Source of the DNA: Mycobacterium kiyosense
GTDB lineage: Bacteria > Actinomycetota > Actinomycetes > Mycobacteriales > Mycobacteriaceae
Reading direction: 5' to 3'
Length of the DNA stretch: 64,000 nt
Assembly (NCBI GenBank): GCA_021654635.1
Contig: AP025179.1
Location: 3,100,001 to 3,164,000 of the forward strand
Below the pieces are notes generated by a model, which saw nothing but the letters and a program-made list of their open reading frames with translations, did no database searches and was not told the DNA's origin. A program made the translations under genes and the position numbers. Below, piece after piece: positions 1-7,446 of the stretch. Every line of letters begins with the position of its first letter. The first letter of the stretch is position 1.

Positions 1-1252
1 CCAGCCGCCACTGGGCGAGCTTCTGCGCGAACTCTTCGGCTTCGGCGGCGCTCATCTGGTCGGTGAGCGCGAAGAACCAGGCCTTGTCGTCGATCACCAT
101 CCAGGTGTCGCGGTCGCGGGGCAGTGCCTCGATGACGCCGATCTCGTCGAACTGCAGCTTGCGCTCGGGCACTGCGGTCCACATCGACGAACCGGTGAGG
201 TCGAAGAACGTGACGCCGTCGACCCCCTCCGCGCTGATCACGTATTCCCACTGCGGGTCGTCGACGTCGGCGATGATCACGTGGTGCGGGGTCGGGGTCT
301 GCGCCGACGAGCTGGCGTGCCGCGGCGTGAAGGAGCCGCGCCCGGCGAACAGTTCGGCCTGCTCGGCGGCGAACTCGCGAACCGAGCTGTAAACCATGCG
401 CGCATTGCCCGCGGCGTCGTGCCGGCGCGAGTCACCGAAGTGCGGCAGCCACTTGACCCAGTCCCACTCCTCCAGGTCGGAGCTGACGATGATGAACTGC
501 ATGTGGTCGGGGCCGTGCGAGAAGGTCAGCTGACAGATGATCGAGCGCATCAGCCCCAGCACCTGCTCGCGGTCCCCGACCAGCGCGTACCACGGTTCGA
601 CCAGTACCGAGATCATCTTGGGCAGGTTGTAGACGACGCTCTGGTAACGCCCGAACTCCTGCAGCGCCTTGCCGGTGACCGGCTCCAGCTCGATGTCGGT
701 GGGCATGTTCTGTGGCTCACCCCAGGTCACCTCGGGGCGCGTCATGCCGACGCCGACCCGGACCACCCCGAAGTTGAGGTCTTTGCCGTCGGGCTTGCGT
801 TCCCACATCCGGGACGATCCGACGGCCGCCGACAACGTGTTGGGCGCCGGGTGGTACCAGCGGTAGTTGGCGTCCATGCTGTCGGCGGACTCCTGCGCGG
901 TCTCCCGCAGCATGTCCAGCATCAGCATGAACTGGGCGCGCATCGCGTCCAGCTTGGGTCGGCTCATCTGCTGCGCCCCGCCGCCGAACCGGCCGCCGAA
1001 CATCATCATCATCATGCCGCCGACCATGAAGATCGGGAAGATCGAGCCGACACCGCCGAACACGTGCGAGCCGCTGGCGAACGTCATGGCGACCATGCCG
1101 CCGAGCAGGCCGATCACCACGACGCCGATGACGATCATGTACCACGGCTTGCCCTCCGGGGGCGGAATGCTCAGTGGTGTGGGTAGGACGATGTTCTCCG
1201 GCTTGATTACCGGCGGCTTTTCCGGCGTAGGCCGTGCAAAACCACGTTTCAC
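1..1252 (-). CDS. eccC5: ESX-5 type VII secretion ATPase EccC5, N-terminal part (runs off window)
   Basis: FtsK/SpoIIIE-type motor subunit of the ESX-5 secretion membrane complex, which exports PE/PPE and Esx substrates. The visible part has 417 residues: a proline-rich cytoplasmic start (MKRGFARPTPEKPP), two membrane segments at about residues 38-60 and 67-87 with a methionine-rich stretch, then the conserved DUF region. The three ATPase domains would lie beyond the window edge. The start is GTG at 1252, overlapping the eccB5 stop as GTGA, so the two are translationally coupled. The N-terminal sequence closely matches what I recall of M. tuberculosis EccC5 (Rv1783) and not EccC3, and malQ next to eccB5 is also the ESX-5 arrangement. 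Confidence 0.95.
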   Translation of the reverse strand, partial: MKRGFARPTPEKPPVIKPENIVLPTPLSIPPPEGKPWYMIVIGVVVIGLLGGMVAMTFASGSHVFGGVGSIFPIFMVGGMMMMMFGGRFGGGAQQMSRPKLDAMRAQFMLMLDMLRETAQESADSMDANYRWYHPAPNTLSAAVGSSRMWERKPDGKDLNFGVVRVGVGMTRPEVTWGEPQNMPTDIELEPVTGKALQEFGRYQSVVYNLPKMISVLVEPWYALVGDREQVLGLMRSIICQLTFSHGPDHMQFIIVSSDLEEWDWVKWLPHFGDSRRHDAAGNARMVYSSVREFAAEQAELFAGRGSFTPRHASSSAQTPTPHHVIIADVDDPQWEYVISAEGVDGVTFFDLTGSSMWTAVPERKLQFDEIGVIEALPRDRDTWMVIDDKAWFFALTDQMSAAEAEEFAQKLAQWRL

Positions 1253-2775
1253 TTGGGTACCACCAACTCTGCAGGGGTCATGTCCATCGGGAGTGTGTCG
1301 TGTTCGACCAGCGCGTCAGCCCGCGACAACGTCGGGCCCTGGGGCAGCAGCCGCAGCGCCACCCACGGCGCCAGGCTCGGTTGCGAGCTCAGTCCCAGCG
1401 CTTCTCGGACTTCCTTGGTGTCGTCGACGCCGAACCTGGCCCCCGCATTGGTCAGCCACCACAGTGATTCGGTGGTCTGAGCGCCGGGGTTGTTGCCGGT
1501 GACGGCCACGAAGTTCGCGTAGTTGGGGCCGAAGTAGATCTGGTCGGCCTGGTGACCGGTCGGGTCGGCCTTAACCAGGTTGACGACGTGGTTCATCTCG
1601 CTGGATTTGATCGGCAGGGTCGGCCCGGACACCACCTGGATGCGGGCGCGGCTCTCGCCGGCGGTCCGCTCCCACCACCAGCAGGTGGACGGGTTCTCGC
1701 GGATGTCCAGCACGTTCAGCGGGTCGTTCGGGTAGGCCGACAGGTCCAGCCGGTTGACCACCGGCATCTTGGCCAGGGCGGACGGCTCGACGGTCACCGG
1801 CTTGGTGTTGCCCGGTCGTCCGGCGTTCTGCAGGATCTGGGCCACCAACGGCGGCAGGGTCTGTACTCCGTCCACCAAAACCAGCGAATACTGTTGCGGC
1901 CCACTGATTTGCGGGGTGACCAGGATGGTGCCGACGGGGCCGGGCGCACCGGGGAAGGTGGCCGGGGCCCCGGCGTTGGGCACCTCGGGGACCAGCAGTT
2001 CGGGTCCGACCGGCAGGGCGTCGTACAGCGCGTGGCTCATCGGCTTCGCCTGACTGACCTGCTCGGGGGTCAGGCCCAGCGGCAACAGCACCGACCGGTC
2101 GGTGGCGTCGATCCTCGACCGGCGACCCTCGCGGATCACCCAGGCACTGCCGCCGTAGTTGAGCACCACGGCATCCGATCCGCTCAGGACGCGGCGATGA
2201 CCGCTCATGTCGGGAGTTCCGTCGATGACGGTGACCGTCACGCCTCCCAGGGACGGCATGCCTGTCGCGGACGTGCCGCCGACGGTGTCACAGACCAGCC
2301 AGGATGACTCCGGCGGACTCTTGGGAGCGAATTCCGAGGGTGCGCCCGGGATCCCGACCAGCGGTCCGTGCGGCATCTTGGCGATCTGGCTGCCCCGGAC
2401 CAGGTGCGGGTTGTCGGGGCGCCCGGTGATCAATCGCGCCGACGCCAGGTTCAGCGCCGGGTAGAGCCGGTCGCCCACCTTGACGTACAGCGCGCCCGAG
2501 TCGCGATCGGCGATGATCGGCGCGTCGTTGATCTGGCCGGCGGGGCTGATGAACGAGTACAGCAGGGCACCCAGGCAGATCACCAGCGCTGCCGAAACCG
2601 AAGCGACGACGGCCAGCGTCTGGCGCCGGCCCGGTTCGATCTCCATCCGGACCCGCCAACGGGTCAACGCCATCGCGGTGCGGCGCGCCAGGAATTGGTA
2701 ACCCGTTACCTGGGTCCGCGTCGACAACCCGAGGCCGTAACCCGACCCCCGCTGTCCGCGGCTATGTTCAGCCAC
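1249..2775 (-). CDS. eccB5: ESX-5 type VII secretion protein EccB5
   Basis: Membrane-anchored, mainly periplasmic core component of the ESX-5 secretion channel. 508 residues, about the family length. A cytoplasmic N-terminus (about 1-52, with TGYQFLARR and AMALTRWRVRM) is followed by one transmembrane segment near residues 54-76 and a long extracytoplasmic domain with two cysteines (DTVGG and CWWW regions). The start is GTG at 2775 with a purine-rich GGAAGGTGA element just upstream. It is the first gene of a leftward operon with eccC5, which overlaps by 4 bp. malQ is divergent, as with Rv1782/Rv1781c in M. tuberculosis (recalled). Confidence 0.95.
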   Translation of the reverse strand: MAEHSRGQRGSGYGLGLSTRTQVTGYQFLARRTAMALTRWRVRMEIEPGRRQTLAVVASVSAALVICLGALLYSFISPAGQINDAPIIADRDSGALYVKVGDRLYPALNLASARLITGRPDNPHLVRGSQIAKMPHGPLVGIPGAPSEFAPKSPPESSWLVCDTVGGTSATGMPSLGGVTVTVIDGTPDMSGHRRVLSGSDAVVLNYGGSAWVIREGRRSRIDATDRSVLLPLGLTPEQVSQAKPMSHALYDALPVGPELLVPEVPNAGAPATFPGAPGPVGTILVTPQISGPQQYSLVLVDGVQTLPPLVAQILQNAGRPGNTKPVTVEPSALAKMPVVNRLDLSAYPNDPLNVLDIRENPSTCWWWERTAGESRARIQVVSGPTLPIKSSEMNHVVNLVKADPTGHQADQIYFGPNYANFVAVTGNNPGAQTTESLWWLTNAGARFGVDDTKEVREALGLSSQPSLAPWVALRLLPQGPTLSRADALVEHDTLPMDMTPAELVVPK

Positions 2776-3095
2776 GTTCGATCACCTTCCGGTTGTGTCA
2801 AAACGCCTGGATTTGAAGCCCCTCCGGGTACATCGATAACCGTAGGGCACCCGCAGCGGCCTCGCCAGGCGTCAGCGCCCGCGCGGCATTCCCACGGTTC
2901 CATCGTGTCTTCCCTGGGCATGGTAACCGGCTACGACCGTCTCGGCGCGCTAAGTCACAGACTCCCTTGATCGACCACTTGAGCTGCGGTTAGCGCCTCT
3001 GCACCGGGGGTTGCACGGCCGGCGGACCGGATTGCGGCTGTTTTGTGAGACCCCGCGCTCTCCCAATCGGCACGGCTGCACGCAAGATTGGCGTC
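2776..3095. other. divergent intergenic region between eccB5 and malQ
   Basis: 320 bp separating two divergently transcribed genes, so it should hold both promoters. I see no convincing operator, RNA element or small gene. The only open frames here are high-GC shadows. Confidence 0.5.
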
Positions 3096-5243
3096 ATGAC
3101 TGAGCTCGCGCCTTCCCTCGTCGAACTCGCCCGGCGCTTCGGCATCGCCACCGGTTACCAGGATTGGACGGGCCGGCACGTGCTCGTTTCCGAGGCCACC
3201 CTGGTTGCGGTGCTCGGCGCGCTCGGCGTCGCAGCGGACACCGAGCAGCACCGCAATGCCGCGCTGGTCGCCGAGCGCCGCTCCTACTGGCAACGGCCCA
3301 TGCCGCCGACCATCGTCGCGCGTGCGGGGGCGCAGACCCGGTTCTGGGTGCATGTGACGCACGGCGCTCCCGCCGAAGTGTGGCTGCAGTTCGAGGACGG
3401 CACCGAGCGCCGCGGCCCGGACAGCGGAATCGTCCAGGTCGACAACTTCACGCCGCCGTTCGATCTGGACGGGCGCTGGATCGGCGAGGCCAGCTTTGTG
3501 TTGCCCGCTGACCTGCCGCTGGGCTACCACCGGGTGCACCTGCGTTCGGACGACTACCAGACCAGCACCGCCCTGATCGTGACGCCGGATTGGCTGGGGC
3601 TGCCGGAGCGGCTCGGCGGCCGGCGCGCCTGGGGGCTGGCCACCCAGCTGTACAGCGTGCGGTCCAGGCAGTCCTGGGGTGTCGGTGACCTCACCGACCT
3701 GGCCGATCTCGCGCTGTGGTCGGCGTCGCGGCACGGTGCCGACTACGTGCTGGTCAACCCCATGCACGCGGCGGCGCCGACGGCGCCGATGGAACCGTCG
3801 CCGTACCTGCCGACCTCGCGGCGCTTCGTCAACCCGCTCTACCTGCGGGTGGAAGCCGTCACCGAACTCGCCGACCTGCCCAAGCGCGGCAGGGTGCGCC
3901 TGCTGCGGGCCCGGGTGCAGCACGGCGCCGAACGGATCGACAGCATCGACCGGGACAGTGCCTGGACCGCCAAACGGGAGGCACTGGAGCTGTTGCACCG
4001 GGTGCCACGCTCGGCGGGCCGCGAACTGTCCTACGCCGCATTCCGCGCCCGGGAGGGTCGCGACCTCGACGACTTCGCGACCTGGTGCGCGCTGGCCGAG
4101 AAGTACGGTGCCGACTGGCATCGCTGGCCGGAGTCGTTGCAGCATCCAACTGCCGCGGGGATCGCGAAGTTCGTCAAGAAGAACAGCGACTCGGTCGATT
4201 TCCACCGGTGGCTGCAGTGGCAACTGGACGAACAGCTCGCCGCGGCGCAGTCGCAGGCGGTGCGGGCCGGCATGGCGCTGGGGATCATGCACGACCTGGC
4301 GGTGGGTGTGCATCCCAACGGCGCCGACGCGTGGGCGTTACAGGACGTGCTGGCGCTGGGCGTCACCGCGGGTGCGCCCCCCGACGAGTTCAACCAGCTG
4401 GGTCAGGACTGGTCGCAGCCGCCGTGGCGGCCGGACCGCCTCGACGAGTCGGAGTACCGGCCGTTTCGGTCGTTGATCCGCGCGGTGCTCCGCCACGCCG
4501 GCGGGGTACGCATCGACCACATCATCGGGCTGTTCCGGCTGTGGTGGATCCCCGACGGCGCGCCGCCCACCGACGGCACCTACATCCGCTATGACCACGA
4601 GGCGATGATCGGCATCGTCGCGCTGGAAGCGCAGCGGGCCGGGGCGGTCGTCGTCGGTGAGGATCTGGGCACCGTCGAGCCATGGGTGCGTGACTACTTA
4701 TTACTGCGCGGAGTGCTGGGCACGTCGATCCTGTGGTTCGAGCAGGACGACTCCGGCCAGGGCGGGCCGCTGCCCGCCGAACGGTGGCGGGAGTACTGCT
4801 TGTCCTCGGTCACCACCCATGACCTGCCGCCGACGGCCGGCTACCTGGCCGGCGAGCATGTGCGGCTGCGGGAATCCCTGGGCCTGCTGACCCGGCCGGT
4901 GGCGGCTGAGCTGGAGTTCGCCGCCGCCGAGCGGGCGGCGTGGCTGGCCGAGTTGCGCCGCACCGGGCTGCTCGCGGACGGTGAGGACCGGCCCGAGCAG
5001 GTGATACTGGCGCTGTACCGGTACCTGGGGCGCACCCCGTCGCGGTTGCTGGGGGTCGCGCTCACCGATGCGGTCGGTGATCGGCGAACCCAGAACCAGC
5101 CCGGCACCACCGACGAATACCCGAACTGGCGGGTACCGCTGAGCGGGCCGGATGGTCGGCCGATGCTGCTGGAGGACGTGTTCACCGACGAGCGGGCGGC
5201 AACTCTGCTGGACGCGGTCCGGGCGTCGGCGGGGCCGGCGTGA
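3096..5243 (+). CDS. malQ: 4-alpha-glucanotransferase (amylomaltase) MalQ
   Basis: GH77 disproportionating enzyme that moves alpha-1,4-glucan segments between maltodextrins in cytosolic glycogen/maltose metabolism. 715 residues. An N-terminal actinobacterial extension (about 1-170) precedes the catalytic barrel. Family-typical pieces are VNPMHAAAPTAPMEPSPYLP, GVRIDHIIGLFRLWWIP (the catalytic-region Asp), GEDLGTVEPWV and TTHDLPPTAGY. I chose ATG at 3096 because M. tuberculosis MalQ begins MTELAPSLVELARRFG in the same way; an upstream in-frame start at 3045 has no support. A SnoaL-like gene overlaps its stop by 4 bp. Confidence 0.95.
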   Translation: MTELAPSLVELARRFGIATGYQDWTGRHVLVSEATLVAVLGALGVAADTEQHRNAALVAERRSYWQRPMPPTIVARAGAQTRFWVHVTHGAPAEVWLQFEDGTERRGPDSGIVQVDNFTPPFDLDGRWIGEASFVLPADLPLGYHRVHLRSDDYQTSTALIVTPDWLGLPERLGGRRAWGLATQLYSVRSRQSWGVGDLTDLADLALWSASRHGADYVLVNPMHAAAPTAPMEPSPYLPTSRRFVNPLYLRVEAVTELADLPKRGRVRLLRARVQHGAERIDSIDRDSAWTAKREALELLHRVPRSAGRELSYAAFRAREGRDLDDFATWCALAEKYGADWHRWPESLQHPTAAGIAKFVKKNSDSVDFHRWLQWQLDEQLAAAQSQAVRAGMALGIMHDLAVGVHPNGADAWALQDVLALGVTAGAPPDEFNQLGQDWSQPPWRPDRLDESEYRPFRSLIRAVLRHAGGVRIDHIIGLFRLWWIPDGAPPTDGTYIRYDHEAMIGIVALEAQRAGAVVVGEDLGTVEPWVRDYLLLRGVLGTSILWFEQDDSGQGGPLPAERWREYCLSSVTTHDLPPTAGYLAGEHVRLRESLGLLTRPVAAELEFAAAERAAWLAELRRTGLLADGEDRPEQVILALYRYLGRTPSRLLGVALTDAVGDRRTQNQPGTTDEYPNWRVPLSGPDGRPMLLEDVFTDERAATLLDAVRASAGPA

Positions 5244-5701
5244 CGGTACCTCGCGCCGACCTCAGCGACTTGGTGCATCGTTACGCGGCCTATCTCGATG
5301 ATCGTCAATTCGATTCAGCGGCAACACTTTTCACTGTAGAAGCAACTTTGACGGTACCGGACCCGCCGGCTTCGCTGAAGCCGGTCCGGGCGCACCACGG
5401 ACGGCAGGCGATCACGGCCGCCGTGGCGGCGGTGACCGAGGTGACCCGCACCGAGCACGCGATCGTCGGCGAGGTCTACGGCGCCGGCGCACGGGAGGGG
5501 TGCGCCGTGGGTCGCGTCACGTGCATCGCCCACCATTGGACTCAGCGCCCGGACGGGGTTTCCGATCTGGTCTGGCACCTGCGTTACGACGACCAGTACG
5601 AACTGGGCGAGGACGGTTGGCGAATCAGCGTGCGGGCCTTGACGATCAACGCCATCGAGACCCGGTCGGCCCGCCGGTTGCTGCCGCGCGAGCCCGGCTA
5701 G
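5240..5701 (+). CDS. SnoaL-like / NTF2-fold protein
   Basis: 153 residues. The N-terminal helix pattern LVHRYAAYLDDRQFDSAATLF and the later curved-sheet region (YDDQYELGEDGWRISVRALTI) are typical of the SnoaL_4/NTF2-like fold, used by ketosteroid-isomerase-like enzymes and small ligand-binding proteins. It starts at GTG 5240 within the malQ stop (GTGA), so it is translationally coupled to malQ, but I see no functional reason for that pairing. No catalytic Asp pair can be assigned with confidence and the substrate is unknown. Confidence 0.8.
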   Translation: MTVPRADLSDLVHRYAAYLDDRQFDSAATLFTVEATLTVPDPPASLKPVRAHHGRQAITAAVAAVTEVTRTEHAIVGEVYGAGAREGCAVGRVTCIAHHWTQRPDGVSDLVWHLRYDDQYELGEDGWRISVRALTINAIETRSARRLLPREPG

Positions 5702-5743
5702 CGCGAGCGGTACCTTTTCGACGCGGCGCGGGATGCGGAAGTC

Positions 5744-5768
5744 GTTTATGCCTAACGGCGTTCGGGTA
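5744..5768 (+). promoter_or_regulatory. sigma-F-type promoter for the small membrane protein gene
   Basis: GTTT at 5744-5747, a 16-base spacer, then GGGTA at 5764-5768. The mycobacterial SigF consensus is GGTTT-N15-17-GGGTA. The start codon at 5837 is about 65-70 bases downstream, preceded by AAAGGAGA. Confidence 0.7.
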
Positions 5769-5836
5769 GGCAAAGAGGTAGCGGCCCCGCTACGGGCAGC
5801 AGGTCGACTCGCCCACTGCTGCAAAAAGGAGATGTC

Positions 5837-6127
5837 GTGGCTGATATCGCAAACACCCAGCGTGCTAGCCGATCGCACCAGCATGATTCGCCGCCTTCGC
5901 TCGAGGAAGCGCAACGGGCGCCGGGGATGCTGGTGATCGCGGGCGCGCTACTGGCCTTCGTGGTCTCGGTGGCGGCGTTCTCACTCGGCAAAGTGGGCGT
6001 CGGCATCGCCACCACCAGCGCCGGAATGTTGATCTTGAGCGCCGGGCTGTCCTGGCTGTCCATGGAGCGGCGGCGGGTACGAGACGCCGAGCGGGGCCTG
6101 CGGCGGCCCAATCGCCAAGTGCGCTAA
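5837..6127 (+). CDS. small two-TM membrane protein, UsfY-like
   Basis: 96 residues: a polar, Ser/Gln-rich N-terminus, two hydrophobic helices (about 30-50 and 55-76), then a very basic tail (MERRRVRDAERGLRRPNR). Hydrophobic pattern and tail resemble the UsfY protein encoded near sigF, as I recall it. The GTG start at 5837 has a good AAAGGAGATGTC ribosome site, and a sigma-F-type promoter lies at 5744-5768, which suits a stationary-phase or stress gene. Its TAA overlaps the stop of the convergent SRPBCC gene. Molecular role unknown. Confidence 0.75.
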   Translation: MADIANTQRASRSHQHDSPPSLEEAQRAPGMLVIAGALLAFVVSVAAFSLGKVGVGIATTSAGMLILSAGLSWLSMERRRVRDAERGLRRPNRQVR

Positions 6128-6552
6128 CGTAATTCCGCCAGATTCAGCACCGATTTGCGCACGTCGGAGCGCAACACGCGGGCGACCAGCCGGCCGACCG
6201 GCCCGCTCAGCACGCCGCCGGACAGGTCCGCGTTCAGATTGAAGGTCGATCCTTCGTCGTCGGGTGCGACGCTCATCGCAACCGCGAGTCGGACGCCGCC
6301 GCGGCCACGCCCTTGCAACTCAATGGAATTCGGCTCGTCATAGTGGGTCACTTCCCAGTGGATGACGTTGCGGAAACCTTTGACCTTGATCAGCGACGAG
6401 ACGCAGGTGCCCTGCTCGACCGTGTCGGGAACTTCCCCGCGCCATCCGCCGAAAATGGTCATCCACTCGTCGAATCGCTTCAGATCGGATGCCAGTTTCC
6501 AGGCGGCTTCCGGCGATACTGCCGAGGTCGTCGAGACATCTACCGTCGCCAA
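6124..6552 (-). CDS. SRPBCC family protein (polyketide cyclase/START-like)
   Basis: 142 residues covering one START-like hydrophobic-ligand fold: an N-terminal strand and helix (STTSAVSPEAAWKLASDLKR), central strands (KGFRNVIHWEVTHYDEP) and a long C-terminal helix (GPVGRLVARVLRSDVRKSVLNL). The start appears to be TTG at 6552 (TTG GCG ACG GTA) behind a GGAAGGGGCG purine tract; no nearby ATG or GTG fits the fold better. It is convergent with the UsfY-like gene, with the stop codons overlapping. Ligand unknown. Confidence 0.8.
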   Translation of the reverse strand: MATVDVSTTSAVSPEAAWKLASDLKRFDEWMTIFGGWRGEVPDTVEQGTCVSSLIKVKGFRNVIHWEVTHYDEPNSIELQGRGRGGVRLAVAMSVAPDDEGSTFNLNADLSGGVLSGPVGRLVARVLRSDVRKSVLNLAELR

Positions 6553-6660
6553 AACCCGCCCCTTCCGGTGCTGCTGTTCGCTTTCGCGTTACCTACCCGG
6601 GGCGCAGCGCCGGAAAACCTGGTGGCGGCCGTCCCGGCGGGTGATGCGACGCATCTCACG

Positions 6661-7224
6661 TCAGATGCCGGTCCACGCCGTGTCGACCTGGGTGGCGACG
6701 TCGATCACCTGGGCGGCCTGCGACTTCGGCGAGTCGATCTCTTCCTTGACGTACTGGGCGATGAAACGCCGGATCTCGCCGTCCACCCCGGCCAGGATGC
6801 GCAGCACCTCGCCGCGGATCGACTTGGACGACACGTTGACGGTGATGTCGGACGGCCGCGGCTCGGAGACGTCGACGATGATCAGCAGCGGTTCGGCGGC
6901 CCGGGCGGTGGCTCGCAATGCGATATCGCCGGCGACGACGAAGCGCTGCTTGTCCAGGCGCAGGTCCAGCAGCAGGTCGATGGAGAGCGGGATGTGGATC
7001 ACGAAGGTGATCAGGTCGCCGAGCTTGCGGGTGACTCGAGGCTCCTGAATTTTGACGTTCGCGCTGACCTTGGCGATACCACCGGGGCCCTGGGCGATCG
7101 GTTCCATGGCAAACTCACTGCCCGCGATTTCGGAGAACGCGGCGGCCACCCGGTCCGGCGTGACGGCGACCTCGAAGAACCTGCGGCCGAATTCTTCGTA
7201 GGTGAGCAGTTCGTGGTTTTCCAT
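6661..7224 (-). CDS. conserved mycobacterial protein, DUF2505-like (Rv1780-like)
   Basis: 187 residues, the same length and nearly the same N-terminus (MENHELLTYEEFGRRFFEVA) that I recall for Rv1780. The body looks like a SRPBCC/DUF2505 beta-rich domain (about 20-140) with a helical C-terminus (GEVLRILAGVDGEIRRFIAQ). No signal peptide or membrane helix. ATG at 7224 follows a GTAGGAGCTT ribosome site. Family membership is judged by eye, and the function is not known. Confidence 0.8.
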   Translation of the reverse strand: MENHELLTYEEFGRRFFEVAVTPDRVAAAFSEIAGSEFAMEPIAQGPGGIAKVSANVKIQEPRVTRKLGDLITFVIHIPLSIDLLLDLRLDKQRFVVAGDIALRATARAAEPLLIIVDVSEPRPSDITVNVSSKSIRGEVLRILAGVDGEIRRFIAQYVKEEIDSPKSQAAQVIDVATQVDTAWTGI

Positions 7225-7332
7225 AAGCTCCTACCGTCTCATGTCAGCGGCCCGCTCAATCGCCGACCCGCTCGCGCCGCAGAAATTCGCGCAGCTCGCC
7301 GGCGTTGCCGGCGGCTGGCCGGTCGCCGCGGC

Positions 7333-7346
7333 GTGACCTGGATCAC
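7333..7346. promoter_or_regulatory. CRP-like palindrome
   Basis: GTGA-N6-TCAC (GTGACCTGGATCAC), matching all eight core bases of the mycobacterial CRP (Rv3676) consensus TGTGA-N6-TCACA. The outermost T and A are not matched. It lies about 100 bp before the DUF4407 gene start. Confidence 0.5.
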
Positions 7347-7357
7347 TTGTAGCGCGT

Positions 7358-7375
7358 TTGTGAACAACGCCACAA
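7358..7375. repeat. inverted repeat TTGTG-N8-CACAA
   Basis: Perfect 5-bp arms separated by 8 bp, about 70-90 bp upstream of the DUF4407 start codon and 11 bp after the CRP-like palindrome. Could be an operator or part of the promoter region. Confidence 0.4.
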
Positions 7376-7446
7376 GCGTGCTGTTGGATTCGGTGTGTCG
7401 CGCGGCGGGCTGCCACCCTGGAAACCAATGGAGGTGTTGGATTCTC

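Noticed and set aside
281..1186. Plus-strand open frame (301 codons) opposite eccC5
   Set aside because: Ends in His/Asp repeats typical of the antisense of a methionine-rich TM; eccC5 is certain.
2955..4313. Minus-strand open frame (452 codons) opposite malQ
   Set aside because: Arg/Pro/Gly-rich shadow; malQ has all family motifs on the plus strand.
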